This document shows positions 1-11,826 of a stretch of 64,000 nt of DNA, piece after piece (the first letter of the stretch is position 1; each line of letters starts with the position of its first letter). The position numbers and the translations under genes were made by a program. The DNA is taken from NCBI GenBank assembly GCA_027186245.1, contig CP114486.1, positions 8,198,501-8,262,500 on the forward strand, read 5' to 3'. The stretch is from Coriaria nepalensis. Its lineage: Eukaryota > Streptophyta > Magnoliopsida > Cucurbitales > Coriariaceae. A model generated the notes under the pieces. The model searched no databases. It was given only the letters and a program-made list of their open reading frames with translations, and was not told the DNA's origin.

Positions 1-1684
1 CAATATAACAATTATTCAAACAATTTTAGTATTACAATAATAAACAAATAAGCAATATCCTTATATTGTAGTGAGACTATATTTATAGAACTTTATAGAA
101 GGTTGATAAGTTGAAAATCCTAATCCTCATTTCTTTTTCCCTCCTCTTCTCCTATTTTTCCTTACCTTCCTTTTCTCTCCTTTCTTTTCCTTTCTTCCTT
201 TCTCTTTTATTTTTCCTCTTCCTCACGTTTTCTTTCTTCTGTTTCATTTACTTGCCGTAACCCCCTTTTTATAACAATTTTTTTTTTATGCTATCCTTAT
301 TTAATTGGCACTTCAGTATTACACTAGTTAGTGTATTAAGCTTACTAATCCATGCATGAAGACATCTAATTAGGACACCAATTAGTATTTTAGGCCACTG
401 GTCAATGTATGATGACATTTCATGCAAGTGTAGATGACTTCTTATGTTCATGCGCCACACTTTTTAGTTATTATTTTTTATTAATTATTAATTAAGCTTA
501 TGTCCCTATTTAGTCTTAATTGTAGCATGTCAAAGCTTATAGGATCCTTAAACTATCATGCTATATTATGTTCATACTAGACATGATCTCATTGTTAGCT
601 TGTTAGTAAAATCATTCTATTTCCACTTAACATGCTATATAACAATCCATGCATGAAGACATCTAATTAGGACACCAATTAGTATTTTAGGCCACTGGTC
701 TATGCATGATGACATTTCATGCAAGTGTAGATGACTTCTTATGTTCATGCGCCTCACTTTTTAGTTATTTAGTTATTATTTTTTATTAATTATTAATTAA
801 GTTTATGCCCCTATTTAGTCTTAATTGTAGCATGTCAAAGCTTATAGGATCCTTAAACTATCATGCTATATTATGTTTATACTAGTCATGATCTCATTTT
901 TAACATGTTAATTTCCAATTAACATGCTATATAACAATCATAATTTTAATATTAATATTAACCTTAGCATAATAAATATTATCCTCAATTCATCATGCTT
1001 ATTAATAATTATACTATCCTCAAATCAATATAATAATTATTCAAATAATTTTAGCATCATAATAATAAACAAACAGGTAATATCCTTGTGTTGTAGTGAG
1101 AATACACTTGCAAAACTTTACAGAGGGTTAATAAGTTGAAGATCTTAATCCTCATTTCTTTTTACCTCTTCTTCTCTTCTTTTTTTATTTCCTTCTGTTT
1201 CTCTCTTTTCTTTTCGTATCATCCTTTCTCTTTTCTTCTATCCTTGACATTTTCTTTCTTCTTGCTTGATGGTTCATTTACTTGCTATAACCCACTTTTT
1301 ATAGCAAAGATGAGTCCTTATTTAATTGGCACTTCAGCATTACACTTGTAAGTGTATTAAGCTTACTAATCCATGAATGAAGACATCTAATTAGGACACC
1401 AGTTAGCATTTTAGGCCACTAATCTATGCATGATGACATTTCATGCAAGTGTAGATGGCTTCTTATGTTCATGCACCACACTTTTTAGTTATTTAGTTAT
1501 TATATATTTTTATTCATTATTAATTAAGCTTAAGCCCCTATTTAATTTTAAAAATTATTAAAAGATCCCTTACTATTTCTATTATTAAAATTAGGTATAG
1601 GTGAGAATTAAAATTTTCTAATAAGTCCACTTTAAATTAATTTTCCCATTACTAGGCCTTGTTTAGAAATCCTGGGGGATTACA
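1..1684 (-). repeat. LTR of a Ty3/gypsy element, cut by the window edge
   Basis: Read on the minus strand, the sequence after the end of the pol region starts TGTAATCCCCCAGGATTTC at 1684, the usual form of a plant gypsy LTR start. It lies where the 3' LTR of the element at 1.7-7.1 kb should be. Beyond the first 20 or so bases it does not resemble the LTR at 7081-9978, so the two ends do not match. The rest is AT-rich and holds internal duplications. The far end is outside the window. Confidence 0.6.
30..1510. repeat. Nested direct duplications inside the LTR
   Basis: A block containing GAAGACATCTAATTAGGACA occurs at about 347-470, 647-775 and 1369-1500. A second block around TTGTAGTGAGA followed by AATCCTCATTTCTTTTT occurs near 65-145 and 1090-1160. 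The spacing implies one duplication of about 300 bp and one of about 1020 bp. The copies differ by scattered substitutions, so they are not recent. Confidence 0.8.
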
Positions 1685-1759
1685 TCCTTCATTCCTTATA
1701 AAAATTTCATTCTCAAAATTTTAGTCGGGCTAAATTTTACCAAATGCTTCTTGCAAATA

Positions 1760-3180
1760 AGCTTACATTACTAATTGTTTCCTTTAAGCAATATCCTTCC
1801 ACTTCCAGATTTTTACTCCTCCCGATTTTCTATCTTTAAATAGACTATCCATACAATGTTTTGAGTTCACATGCCATATACATTGTAACCCACATATACA
1901 TTTCCGTAGTTTAAAATAATTCTGGATGCTTTTGCTTTATTTCATCTTCCCTTTCCCATGTAGCCTCTTCCGTATTTCGACTTCACCATAATACATTTAT
2001 TATAGGGGTATGACCCTATTTCTGAGTCTCTTTTCCTTGCGATCCAAACTTTGTACTGGTCTTTCTTCATACATCAGATCTTCTTAGAGTCGGATGAGGT
2101 CAATTTGCGATACATGTGAGGGATCAGGTACATACTTCTCGAGCATAGAGATACATGAAACACAATATGTACTGAGGACATTCGTTGTCATAGTGCAAGC
2201 CTATAGGCAATTTTACTGATACATTCTATTATTTTAAAAGGTCTAATATATCATGGACTTAATTTTCCCTTCTTGCCAAACCTCATAGTCCTTTCATTGG
2301 TACAATCTTCAAAAACATCATATCTCTAATATGAAATTTAAGAGGTCTACACCTCTTATCTGCACACCTCTTCTGTTGAATAAGAGTGATTTCTATTCTT
2401 TATTTAATTTTCTTGATTGCTTCAGTAGAGGTTTCAATGAAGTCGAGAATTAGTAAGTTTCCTTCTCCGATTTCGTACCAATGAGCTAGGGACATGCACT
2501 TTTGTCCATTCCAATGGTTGTTTGGAAACTATTCTTTTAGGAGAACTCTATCAATGGCATGCATCGATTCCAAGCACCTTTAAACTCTAAAGACACATGC
2601 TCATAGCATATCTTCTAAAGTTTGGATGGTTCTTTCTGATTGGCTATTCATTTATGGGTGAAACGTCGTGCTCATTTTTAGCTTTGTCCTCATCACTTGT
2701 TGTACACTTTTCCCAAAAATTGAGGTAAACCTATCATCTGGATCTAAAATTATTGACAGTGGTACTCCATATAGTCAGATAATTTCACTCACATAAAGCT
2801 ATGCTAATTATTCTAAGGAATACGTGCTCTGTATGGATAAGAAATGTTCCAATTTGATTAATCTATCTATGATTACCCAAATTGCATCATGTCCCTCCGT
2901 CGTTTTAGGAAGTCCAATGACAAAATCCATAGTTATTTGTTCCCACTTTCACTCCAGAATCTCAATTTCTTATAATTCCCCAGCTGGATGCTGGTATTCA
3001 AGCTTGATTTGCTGGCTTGTCAAACATTTCCCACATATTGAGCAACATCCTTCTTCATTCCTATCCAACGGAAGTGCTCTTTCAAATCCTTATACATCTT
3101 GGTTGCTCTTGGACATACATAATACGGAGTTTCATGTGCTTCCAAAAGAATTTGTTGTCTGATTTATTGTTAGTTGGAAA
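1760..3180 (-). pseudogene. Gypsy integrase and C-terminal tail remnant
   Basis: On the minus strand, a zinc-binding/core integrase stretch is readable: a CSICGKC segment, then HPAGEL, WKWEQITMDFVIGLP and TTEGHDAIWVIIDRL between about 3.1 and 2.8 kb. The tail near 1.9-2.1 kb reads VLWRSHHTEEATWEKED, typical of chromovirus integrase ends. In this group the tail or chromodomain guides insertion, but I do not see a complete chromodomain. Frames are interrupted. Confidence 0.8.
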
Positions 3181-3559
3181 GCATAACCTCCCTTTAAAAT
3201 TAAGGATCTCATCATTAGATATTTTAAAGTCAGACTGCTCATCTTTTTCCATTTCTTATTTCATTTTCTTTATTCTTTCATCTAACTCTTTGTGCACTTT
3301 TGATATCTTGAAGTATGGTTGGTTTGAGGATTAAAGCTGACAATCATCTTATCACTAACTCGAATTTTGCATTATACACCTCCTTTTGTAATGAAGTTGG
3401 TAAGGCGTGTAGTGCAGCAAGGCTATTTGAAGATTTTCAGCTTAAATCATCGGCTACTTTATTTGCTTCCCTGGGTGATACTGTATTTCACAATCATAAT
3501 CATTGACTAATTCTAGCCACTGTCTATCTCTCATGTTCAATTCCTTCTATGAGAAGAAA

Positions 3560-5279
3560 TACTTTGGGCTCTTATGGTCGGTATCAATTTCACACCGCAC
3601 TCCATAGAGGTAGTGTCTCCAAACTCTTATGGAAAATACTATAGCAACTAGTTCCAAGTCATGGGTTAGGTAGTTCTCTTCATAATCATTAAGCTATCGA
3701 GAAGCATAAGTTATTACATTACCGTTCTTCATCAACACTACTCCTAATCCTAATTTAGATGCATTACTGTATATTACAAAATCCATTTTCACCTTCTGGA
3801 ATCGTAAGAATAGGTGTGCTAGTTAATTTATCCTTCAACTCTTGAAAACTTTTCTCAGTTCCTAAGGACCATTCAAACTTCTAGTTCTTGCAAGTAAGCC
3901 TAGTGAGCGGTGTGGCAATTCTGGAAAATCCTTTAATAAAATGCGTATAATATCCAGCTAGTCCTAGAAAACTTCACTCTTCAAAAGCATTCTTAGGTCT
4001 AGGCAACTTGCTTATTGCTTCGACTTTAGACGGATCCATGAAAATACCATCCTTTGAAATTACATGTCAAAGAAAAGTGACTCGATCGAGCCAAAATTCG
4101 TACTTTTTAAATTTGGCGTAGAGATGATTCTTTAGGGTTTACAAAATCACCTTTAGATGCATCACATGTTCCTTTAAGGATCTTGACTATATAAGAATAT
4201 CATCTATGAAGACAACAACAAATTTATCTATATATTCTTTAAGCACCCAATTCATTAAATTTATAAAAATGGTCGAAGTATTGGTCAAACCGAACGACAT
4301 GACTAAATATTGACCATATCGTGTTCGAAAAGCCATCTTCGAGACATTGATTTCTCGAATCTTTAGTTGGTGATACTCATATCTTAAGTCAATGTTGGAA
4401 AATACCAACGTTCCTTGGAGTAGGTCGAACAAATATCTATCCTCAAAAGAGGGTATTTATTCTTTATAATGACCTTGTTGAGTTCCTTATAGTCAATGCA
4501 CATTCTCATTGATTCATCCTTCTTTTTCACAAATAATAGTGAAGCTCCCCAGGGTGAGAAACTAAGATGAATATGTCCTTTGTCGAGCAAATCTTGCAAT
4601 TCTATCTTGAGCTCTTTCAATTCAGCTGGTGGCATATGATACGAAGCTGTTGAGATTGGCGTTGGTCCAGGTATTAGGTCTATTGTGAACTCGATTTCAT
4701 GATGTGGGGGAAGTCCTGGTAATTCCTCAAGAAAAATTTCAAGAAAGTAGTATAATACTCAAACATCTTCAGGCTTCAGTTGTTATTTCTTTTCTATATC
4801 CACTATGCAAGGAATCTTTCGCAACAACTTTTGAATAGTCTTGTTGCCTTAATAGCAGATACTGATGAAATCTGGCTTCTTTTTGAATCTCCAATAAATT
4901 CAAAATCTTCTTCTCCCGGTATGTTGAATATCACCTTCTTCCTTCAACAATCTATTTTGTCGTGTATTTTGAGAGCTAGTCAATTCCTAATATATGTTGA
5001 AAACTTGCTTAAATCTTGCATATCTAATATTACAAGATTCGTCAATAATTATACATCGCCTAATTTCATGGTCATGGCTCGCAACCAATGAGACGACATT
5101 AACACATCTCCTAAGGGTAGTGTTTTACTAAACACCTCAGTTAGTTGGTCTATAGGATGTTTAATTTTGCTAATAAATTTTGGTACAACGAAGGAATGCG
5201 TTGCTCCTCCATCCACTAAAAAAAAAGTGGGAATTCCAGAAATAAGAATTTGACCTGTTATGAAAGTAGATGGACTCGC
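3560..5279 (-). pseudogene. Gypsy protease, reverse transcriptase and RNase H remnant
   Basis: Around 5.2 kb the minus strand reads a retropepsin-like site, LVDGGATHSFV, where the family normally has D-S/T-G; the central residue is Gly here. Reverse transcriptase follows: KMAFRTRYGQY and the catalytic FIDD box (VVFIDDILI) near 4190, with the upstream [19 protein letters not shown] segment in another frame (4384-4635). RNase H follows at about 4.1-3.5 kb in fragments. Stops and shifts separate the blocks. It would have copied the element RNA into DNA. Confidence 0.85.
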
Positions 5280-6891
5280 TTCTACCTCATCCTTAGAAAT
5301 GGTAAATACTTTGGCATTAGATTTTTGCTGTTGCCCTTCGATATTTTTTGGGTTATTACAAAACTTAGCAATATGTTTCTGTTGTTCACAATTATAGCAT
5401 TATTTACTTTCGGCTCTATATTCTCCAATATGACCTTTGCCACACTTACTACATTGGATAAAAGGTTTTCCCTACGCCTATGAGCCTTGAAACTTATTCT
5501 TCTTGTTTTGCCTTCCGTCTTGACTTGAGATAAAATTCCTATTGCCAGATCTCTTCTTATTTTTCCAATGTGGTCTAAAACTTTGTTGCTTTTCATTAAC
5601 TATTGGTGCAGAGGATTAGACACTACTATGGATTCCAAAAGTTGCTCCCCCTACATACTTTTTCTTTGCATCTTCCTTCTGTTTATGCTCTCGAATTGCT
5701 CGTGCTTGATCAATTCTCATTGCCTTATCCTTGTGAGTGTTGGGGACAAAGACCTTTTTGAAGAGTATCACCTTCAAGGTGTTCGTAGCTACCAAGTGTT
5801 GTGCATATCAGCTTTCGAAACTTAGGCAAAGTCATTATTCCAATATTATGGATACTTTTCATGGTGTCCCACCAATTACTTGTGTTGTCATGTAATAGAC
5901 ATGCAACGCAATATACTTTTTCATTATCAAGAACTTTCGCACAGTTGAAGAGTCTTTATAGGGTTTTGATCCAATTTCCAGCTATCCTTGGATCATGGCC
6001 ACCTGAGTTCGGGTGGTTTATTCTTCATAATTTTCTCAATGGTAGAATTTGGATTTTCCACTCACGGGGGTGCCGGTTGTTGTAGCATTAACATCTTCTG
6101 GAGTTGTTGTTGTTGAAGCTGAGTGTTTATCATTTCTCTTTATCTTCTAGTTAGATTTTGTAAGTCGTTCAACTCTTGTTGACTTGGGTCATTGATTGGA
6201 CTAGTACGATGTCCAATAGAGGATACACTAGTAATACATCCTCTTGATATGCTTATACTTAGGTGAAATGTATCTAATTTCCAAGAAACATAAAGTATGA
6301 ATTTTTTCTTAGAAATGAGACAAGTTTAACTAGAAAATAAATTTCATATTCGCCTATATTCATTGATCAATATTTACAATACAAAAATTTAATCATCTAT
6401 TATTTAAGACAAACCAGGTTATATAAATATCAAAATATCACATCAAAATTATCCTATCATTACTCATTAAAAGGGGTTATAGTCTATATTAGTCGGACTA
6501 CAAAAAAAAAATTGTCTGAAGCTACTAGTTAAGCGTAGTTCCAGGAGTTAGCTAGTTTTCATATTACATCATTATTATATCTAAATCTTCTTCTGGTGTT
6601 TCTTATGGATCTTGTATCTTAAGTTGTCTCATGTTACCAAATTCTAGCATTGCCCCTTAATTGGCGTATAGCCAATCTACTCCATATTTCATCCGCCACA
6701 TCTGTCCCTATGCATATATTCTCAATTTCATATATCCAGTGATGTAGATATTCCAATCCTTCAAATCCTTCAAAGGTTGGTGGGGAAGCCATGTGGAAAG
6801 CTACTACCAATTCCATTCTACATTGACTTTTTGTGAGTTCTTGGTACATTCCAACATATGTAGTGAATAGGGTATTCATATATTCAGCCAT
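5280..6891 (-). pseudogene. Gypsy gag and zinc-knuckle remnant
   Basis: The frame from 6891 reads MAEYMNTLFTTYVG and then a gag core including PPTFEGFEGLEYLHHWI and LAIRQLRGNARIW. This is the capsid-like retrotransposon gag fold, which assembles the virus-like particle. The remainder toward 5.3 kb is basic and Arg/Lys-rich, as expected near the nucleocapsid CCHC knuckle, but frameshifts make the knuckle hard to place. No full-length gag frame survives. Confidence 0.75.
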
Positions 6892-7064
6892 AGTCTAAAA
6901 AAACATATATCGATTAACATTTATATAAATAAATATTAAATCTTTCATATATATACTTTAAATATGGAATATTAAAATAAAGTTAATCATGACCTATACT
7001 TACAGCGAATGAGGAAATCATCTATGTGACTTGTACATATGAGGTTTGTCTACAAAACCGCTAA

Positions 7065-7077
7065 GGCTCTATTACCA
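7065..7077 (-). other. Primer-binding site (tRNA-iMet type)
   Basis: The minus strand reads TGGTAATAGAGCC directly downstream of the LTR end at 7081. This is one base from TGGTATCAGAGCC, the complement of the 3' end of initiator methionine tRNA that primes plant LTR retrotransposons. It fixes the boundary between LTR and internal region. Confidence 0.8.
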
Positions 7078-7080
7078 AAC

Positions 7081-9978
7081 TACAACACCCGCATTTCTAT
7101 TCATTTAGTTTATCAAATACTTTTGGAGGAAGCATGGATAGCTAGTAGGCGTGTTACTTTCTAACTTAACTTTAAAATCATTTTTACAGAAATAATGTAA
7201 TACTTTAACCTTTTATAAAATACTATAATATAATTAAAATTTTTATCATAGGGAATAGAATTAATACTAAAACTTTTAAACAAGAATTTAAAGACCCTTG
7301 TTGTCAAGATGGACCATTACACTACTAACTTTTCCTCATAAAATTAGAGTGAAATCCTATTTTTCTCACTAAGGAATTAGTTTAACAAATCCTTTAAAAA
7401 CTTTCATTACAAAAGGGATTTCTTGCTTCATAACAAAATCTATCATACAGAGGAAAATAGTCTAGTATTAGGATACTATTCAATGTTCACATCTCCACTA
7501 GAAGATATCAAAACATTTATACAAATGTTTCCAATATATAGGCCAAGCCTTCACGATGTACCAAAATATTTATAACTATTACTTTTTATAGTGTTAAAAT
7601 AGAAGTTTACAACGTAGTTATAGTCCTAGTACCACTACGCCTACGCCATCATCGCATTTCCTTGGCAACCATGTCAGGGTAACTAAATCAGTTACTTACT
7701 CTTAGTACTTACAACAGGAAACATAAGACATAAGCTTTCGCTTAGCGAGTACACACATATCACACAAAACAGTTGTGAATGCATATGATGTATGAAAAAT
7801 GATGTAACATATGATAATCTCATACTCATACACTTTATAAAGATGATTACATGCTTCTATCTTAGTCTTTCTTATACTTTCTGACTTGTTCTTTTATGTG
7901 GGCCCTGAATACGTAATAGTTAAGCGTTCGACCATGAAAAGCTGGGGGAGCAACCTAATCCAATCTTAACAATGGTCATTTCATGCCTCAGCATGCCTCA
8001 TCATAAATTATCATAATCCCCTTCTTTATTGGGCCTCGTGCCCTTTCTTTGAGGGTCAGTACACCAAACTTAATTTATCTCATTTCTTTCTATCTTCATA
8101 CATCTCTTAATTTTTCAACATAAAATATGAGGTAACTTTGCATGATTCTCATGAGCGCATATGTTGTTCAAGAATTTTCTATAACAACAGATATAACAAC
8201 TTTAGCACTCATAACAATCAATCAATTTATGACTACGAATCAATTCATAACGTGCACGACCATGCAATCAATAGAAATAACTCATCACATTTCGAAATCA
8301 ATTTCCATGTTGTAGTGAGATTTGTACTTACCTAGATTCCAAGCTTTCCTTTAAGGATTGTATACTTCTTGAAAATTGGGTCCGTTGTTCACCTATACAA
8401 TAAAAAATTTGACTTAGCTTTATAAAAGCTTTAACTTTCCATAAGCTTTTCTATTTATTTAACTTTTTTTTATCTCTCTTTGCATTTCTCATTTATTTTA
8501 AGAAATCTAGTTCCAACTCTTTTCTTATTATCACTTACTTGATTAAATGAGTAACTTTTGTTCCCAGTTATTTATGCCTCTTATGCGAGGTCCATAACAT
8601 TTTAATCCCTTAATTCAATTATTTATCACGTCCTTGAACATAATGAAATTTTGAATGTTCTATTTCAATTTCAGTTTCAGCTTCCTTCTTTCATATTTTT
8701 TGTTTTCAACTGTCGAGATTTAAGCTCTATTTCTAGGACTTGGTGTCCTATAACTTTCTAAAATCTTGAAGATATTCTATATCAAATCTTATTAAGATGT
8801 TGTATAAATTATTGCTACAGATTTGTATGTGCCCCTTCAAAATTCATTTGTCTTTATTATAGTAGATGTCGACTCGTCGACCCTGTCGACCCATCGAGTG
8901 CATTGAGCCATTGCATATTGAAGGTATTGACCCTGTCGAGCTTTTTTATATATTAGGAGCATCGACCCTATTGACCTTTTTGTATGTTGAAGGCGTCGAC
9001 CCCGTCGACCCTTTTGTATGATGAAGCCATTGACTATATCGGCCCGTCGAGTCATTGACCCCCTTCACGTTACCTTCTGAATTTTCATAATTCTTCGTTC
9101 TAATGTCTTTAAATTTCCAGTCTTATATCAATTTGCATCTACTTTATCCCGTACAGTTTCAAAGTTCATCATGAACTTATCATGGCCCGAAAGTGTATAT
9201 AAGAGTACCTATAAGTCTTTGTTCTAGTTTAACTTCGATGATTATAATTCTGTTTGGGTGTTCTTTTTTGTTTCATTTTTTCCCCAGATTGCAACTTAAA
9301 CATGGAAACCATTCCCTCATCTTACTCATATTTTTATAAGAGTATTCTAATTATTAGCTTCACATTTTTATGAATCCTTATGGATCCGAATAGTGTATGC
9401 CATTATCATAACTTAGGAAGGTAGGGGTTAACTGTTTACTTACTCTTAACTGCTTGTCACGCCTATCCCTTGATTATAATTAAACTTAGTTGCTTGATTT
9501 CTTTCTAAATGAAAGTAGGCAACCAGAAGAAAGCGTGTTTTCTTTTGAAGAAGATGAGTATCTACAGTGGGGGTCTTTTTACCCAATTGGATTTAAAATA
9601 GTTATTAACCATACTGTATTAGCTTCAAACATGGCATCTGTATCTTGACCGGATGCTTATCCATAATTGGAGGTGTACTTGATCATCAACCTGTGATGTC
9701 AACTACTACTTGACATTGTACGCTACTTCTAATTTTAATAATTTAATAATTATTATTTTTCTACTTCTTTTCTTTACTTACCTATTACTTAGTAAAACCT
9801 GTAGAGTAATCACCTGCTAGTGAGGCGGTGGCCATATCCTCTTAACACCCTTTTATATATGTATATGTTTATAAACACCTATATAGATACTTGTGAAAAC
9901 TACACTACTTCAGAATTAATTAGCTAGAATTTGTTTGTCTATCATCAATAGGTTGTTCGAAATTTCAGGGGGTGTACA
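7081..9978 (-). repeat. Long gypsy LTR (about 2.9 kb)
   Basis: On the minus strand the LTR begins TGTACACCCCCTGAAATTTC at 9978 and ends GGGTGTTGTA at 7081, next to the primer-binding site. It serves as the 5' LTR of the element at 1.7-7.1 kb and also abuts the pol tail of the fragment at 10.0-11.2 kb, so it is shared or recombined. Much of it is the inverted counterpart of 11827-15163: matching blocks include the GTCGAC-rich cluster (8870-9056) and the stretch near 8140-8340 against 14110-14330. Confidence 0.8.
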
Positions 9979-11200
9979 TTTTCTCATCCTTATAAAATTT
10001 CATCCTCAAAATTTGTTAATGTTGATGCTTAATCTAGATACTTCCTAAATGGTATGAGATTCCTTATAATCTCCTCTATAGTCTTATTAATTATATCTTA
10101 TTTCGGAAACACCACTTCCAACATTTTCCTGTATCATAGGGAATATGATTTCTATACTACTAGATTATCTCTCCCGAATTTGGGTCACACATGTTACCAT
10201 CATCAAGTACTTTCACTCTGGGACTTCTTACATGATACTCTTACCTCTATCGAGTCTAGCTTTAACAAATTTTAGATATCATCAACCATATAGTCTTGGT
10301 CTTTGGTCGATGGGGATGAACTCATGTTCAATTAGATAACCTTTAGTAGGGCATCTAATTGACTGCTATAGGTGCAACTAAATTGAACTTGAATTCTTAG
10401 TTAAGAGCTTAACCCTGTTCCTACTTTACTCTTACTATACTTCTTATTTTTTGCTTTCTAATTTGCATAAAATAGCAATGAAAACAATGATTCACATATT
10501 TTATGTGTCATAACAATGGCATAACCAACATATAACTCATAAACATCATATATTACATGTCATCCGATGAGTGTAGTCATTTATATATTAATTACTTGCA
10601 GATATTCTATAATTACCCTCTAAAATCTTAGAATTTAAAATAATCTTGGGTACTTTTTTTTCATCTCATCCTCTTTTTCTGATGTAGCTTCTTCTATTTT
10701 ATGACTTCGCCATAACACCTTAACTAGGGGTATAATCTTATCCGTTAGTACTTCTCTTTGGACTTGCATTGGCCTTTCTTCATAGAAAAAATCTTCTTAG
10801 ACCCGAACAGGTTCATTTTATAGTATATGGGAGGCATTAGATATGTATTTCTTCAACATAGAAATGTGGAACACATTGTGTACTGAGGACATCTCTGGTG
10901 GCAAGATGAGCTGATAAGCAACTTTGCTAATTGTTCCAATATTTCTTATGGTCCGATGTATCGTGGGCTCAATTTTCTCTTCTTACTAAAATGAATTAGG
11001 CTTTTCATAGGTGAAAATTTTAGAAATATAGAGTCTCCAATTTGAAACTCAAAAGGTTTACGCCTTTCATCTGCATAGCTCTTTTGCCAGCTAAGAGCAG
11101 TTTCCATTCTTTGTTTTATTTTCTTAGTTGCTTCAGTGGTAGATTCCATATCAAGAACAGTTTCTATATCATGAATCACTCAAGAACATACAAGAACAAT
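9979..11200 (-). mobile_element. 3' end of another gypsy pol (integrase tail only)
   Basis: The minus-strand frame 11179-10946 carries ALSWQKSYADERRKPFEF and KRKLSPRYIGP, the linker after the integrase core in gypsy polyproteins. A tail near 10.7 kb again reads IEEATSEKEDEM. It stops at the LTR start at 9978, as an intact 3' end should. Everything upstream of the integrase tail is missing; homology ends near 11.2 kb. Confidence 0.85.
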
Positions 11201-11826
11201 GTCTTATCAAATATTAAATTTAAAAAAGAAATTTTATGTTTGCCGATAAGATCAAGGCTCTGATATCAATATTAGTTTACGAGTAATCCATAATGAAAGC
11301 GGTAATTTAAAATTTTTCAGATCTAATCTAAATATGGATTAAACTCATATACATACACCAAGATCAATCATAAAAATATATATCTAATATATATATTTAA
11401 CAAAAAACACAAAAAAGTTCAAGGAAACTAAAAGATTAAGATCTAAGAGAATTTATTGATCTTAATACGGAATCGAGCGAATCTCCTTTTTCCTTCATCA
11501 TGGTTAAATTCAATAGGAAGATTTAGGTGCTCGAGTATATTCACCCTCTAATTGTAATCCATGCAGTTTTGTTTTCTCGATTGATTTTCAACTCCAAGAT
11601 TTGCCACATGATTTAAAGAGCTCATGTAAAAGAAAGGGAAAGTCTCACTTTCTCATGCTAGGGATTTCAGCCAAGAGGCAACTAAAGCTTATAAGTTTTG
11701 GCCATCCTAATGGGTTATGTATAATATTCTATTAGGTCTTATGTTTCCTAATTGCATTAGGTTTCCGTAAACCAATTAAAGAAATATTGAGTCAAACTCA
11801 CCTAATGTATGGCCAGCCTTGTTATG
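11201..11826 (-). repeat. LTR-like fragment with its own primer-binding site
   Basis: At 11256-11268 the minus strand reads TGATATCAGAGCC, one base from the tRNA-iMet primer-binding consensus. In that orientation an LTR should lie just to the right, and 11270-11826 is non-coding DNA unlike the gypsy LTRs on either side. I could not define its ends or family. It is squeezed between the gypsy pol fragment and the LTR starting at 11827. Confidence 0.4.

Larger units (their letters stand above)
1685..7080 (-). mobile_element. Internal region of a Ty3/gypsy (chromovirus-type) retrotransposon, decayed
   Basis: Fragments of every expected domain occur in order on the minus strand: gag (about 6.9-6.0 kb), CCHC and protease (5.6-5.0 kb), reverse transcriptase (4.7-4.2 kb), RNase H (4.1-3.5 kb), integrase (3.2-2.4 kb) and a C-terminal tail (2.1-1.7 kb). 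The order PR-RT-RH-IN defines Ty3/gypsy. A primer-binding site lies at 7065-7077. Many stops and frameshifts break all frames, so it cannot act on its own. The tail motif EEATWEKEDEM is what I know from the Tekay/Del clade, but that assignment is inference. Confidence 0.9.

Noticed and set aside
7063..7080. tRNA-like sequences at 7065, 11256, 15165, 22697, 37531 and 42330
   Set aside because: These are only the 13-bp primer-binding sites complementary to the end of tRNA-iMet, with no tRNA body around them.
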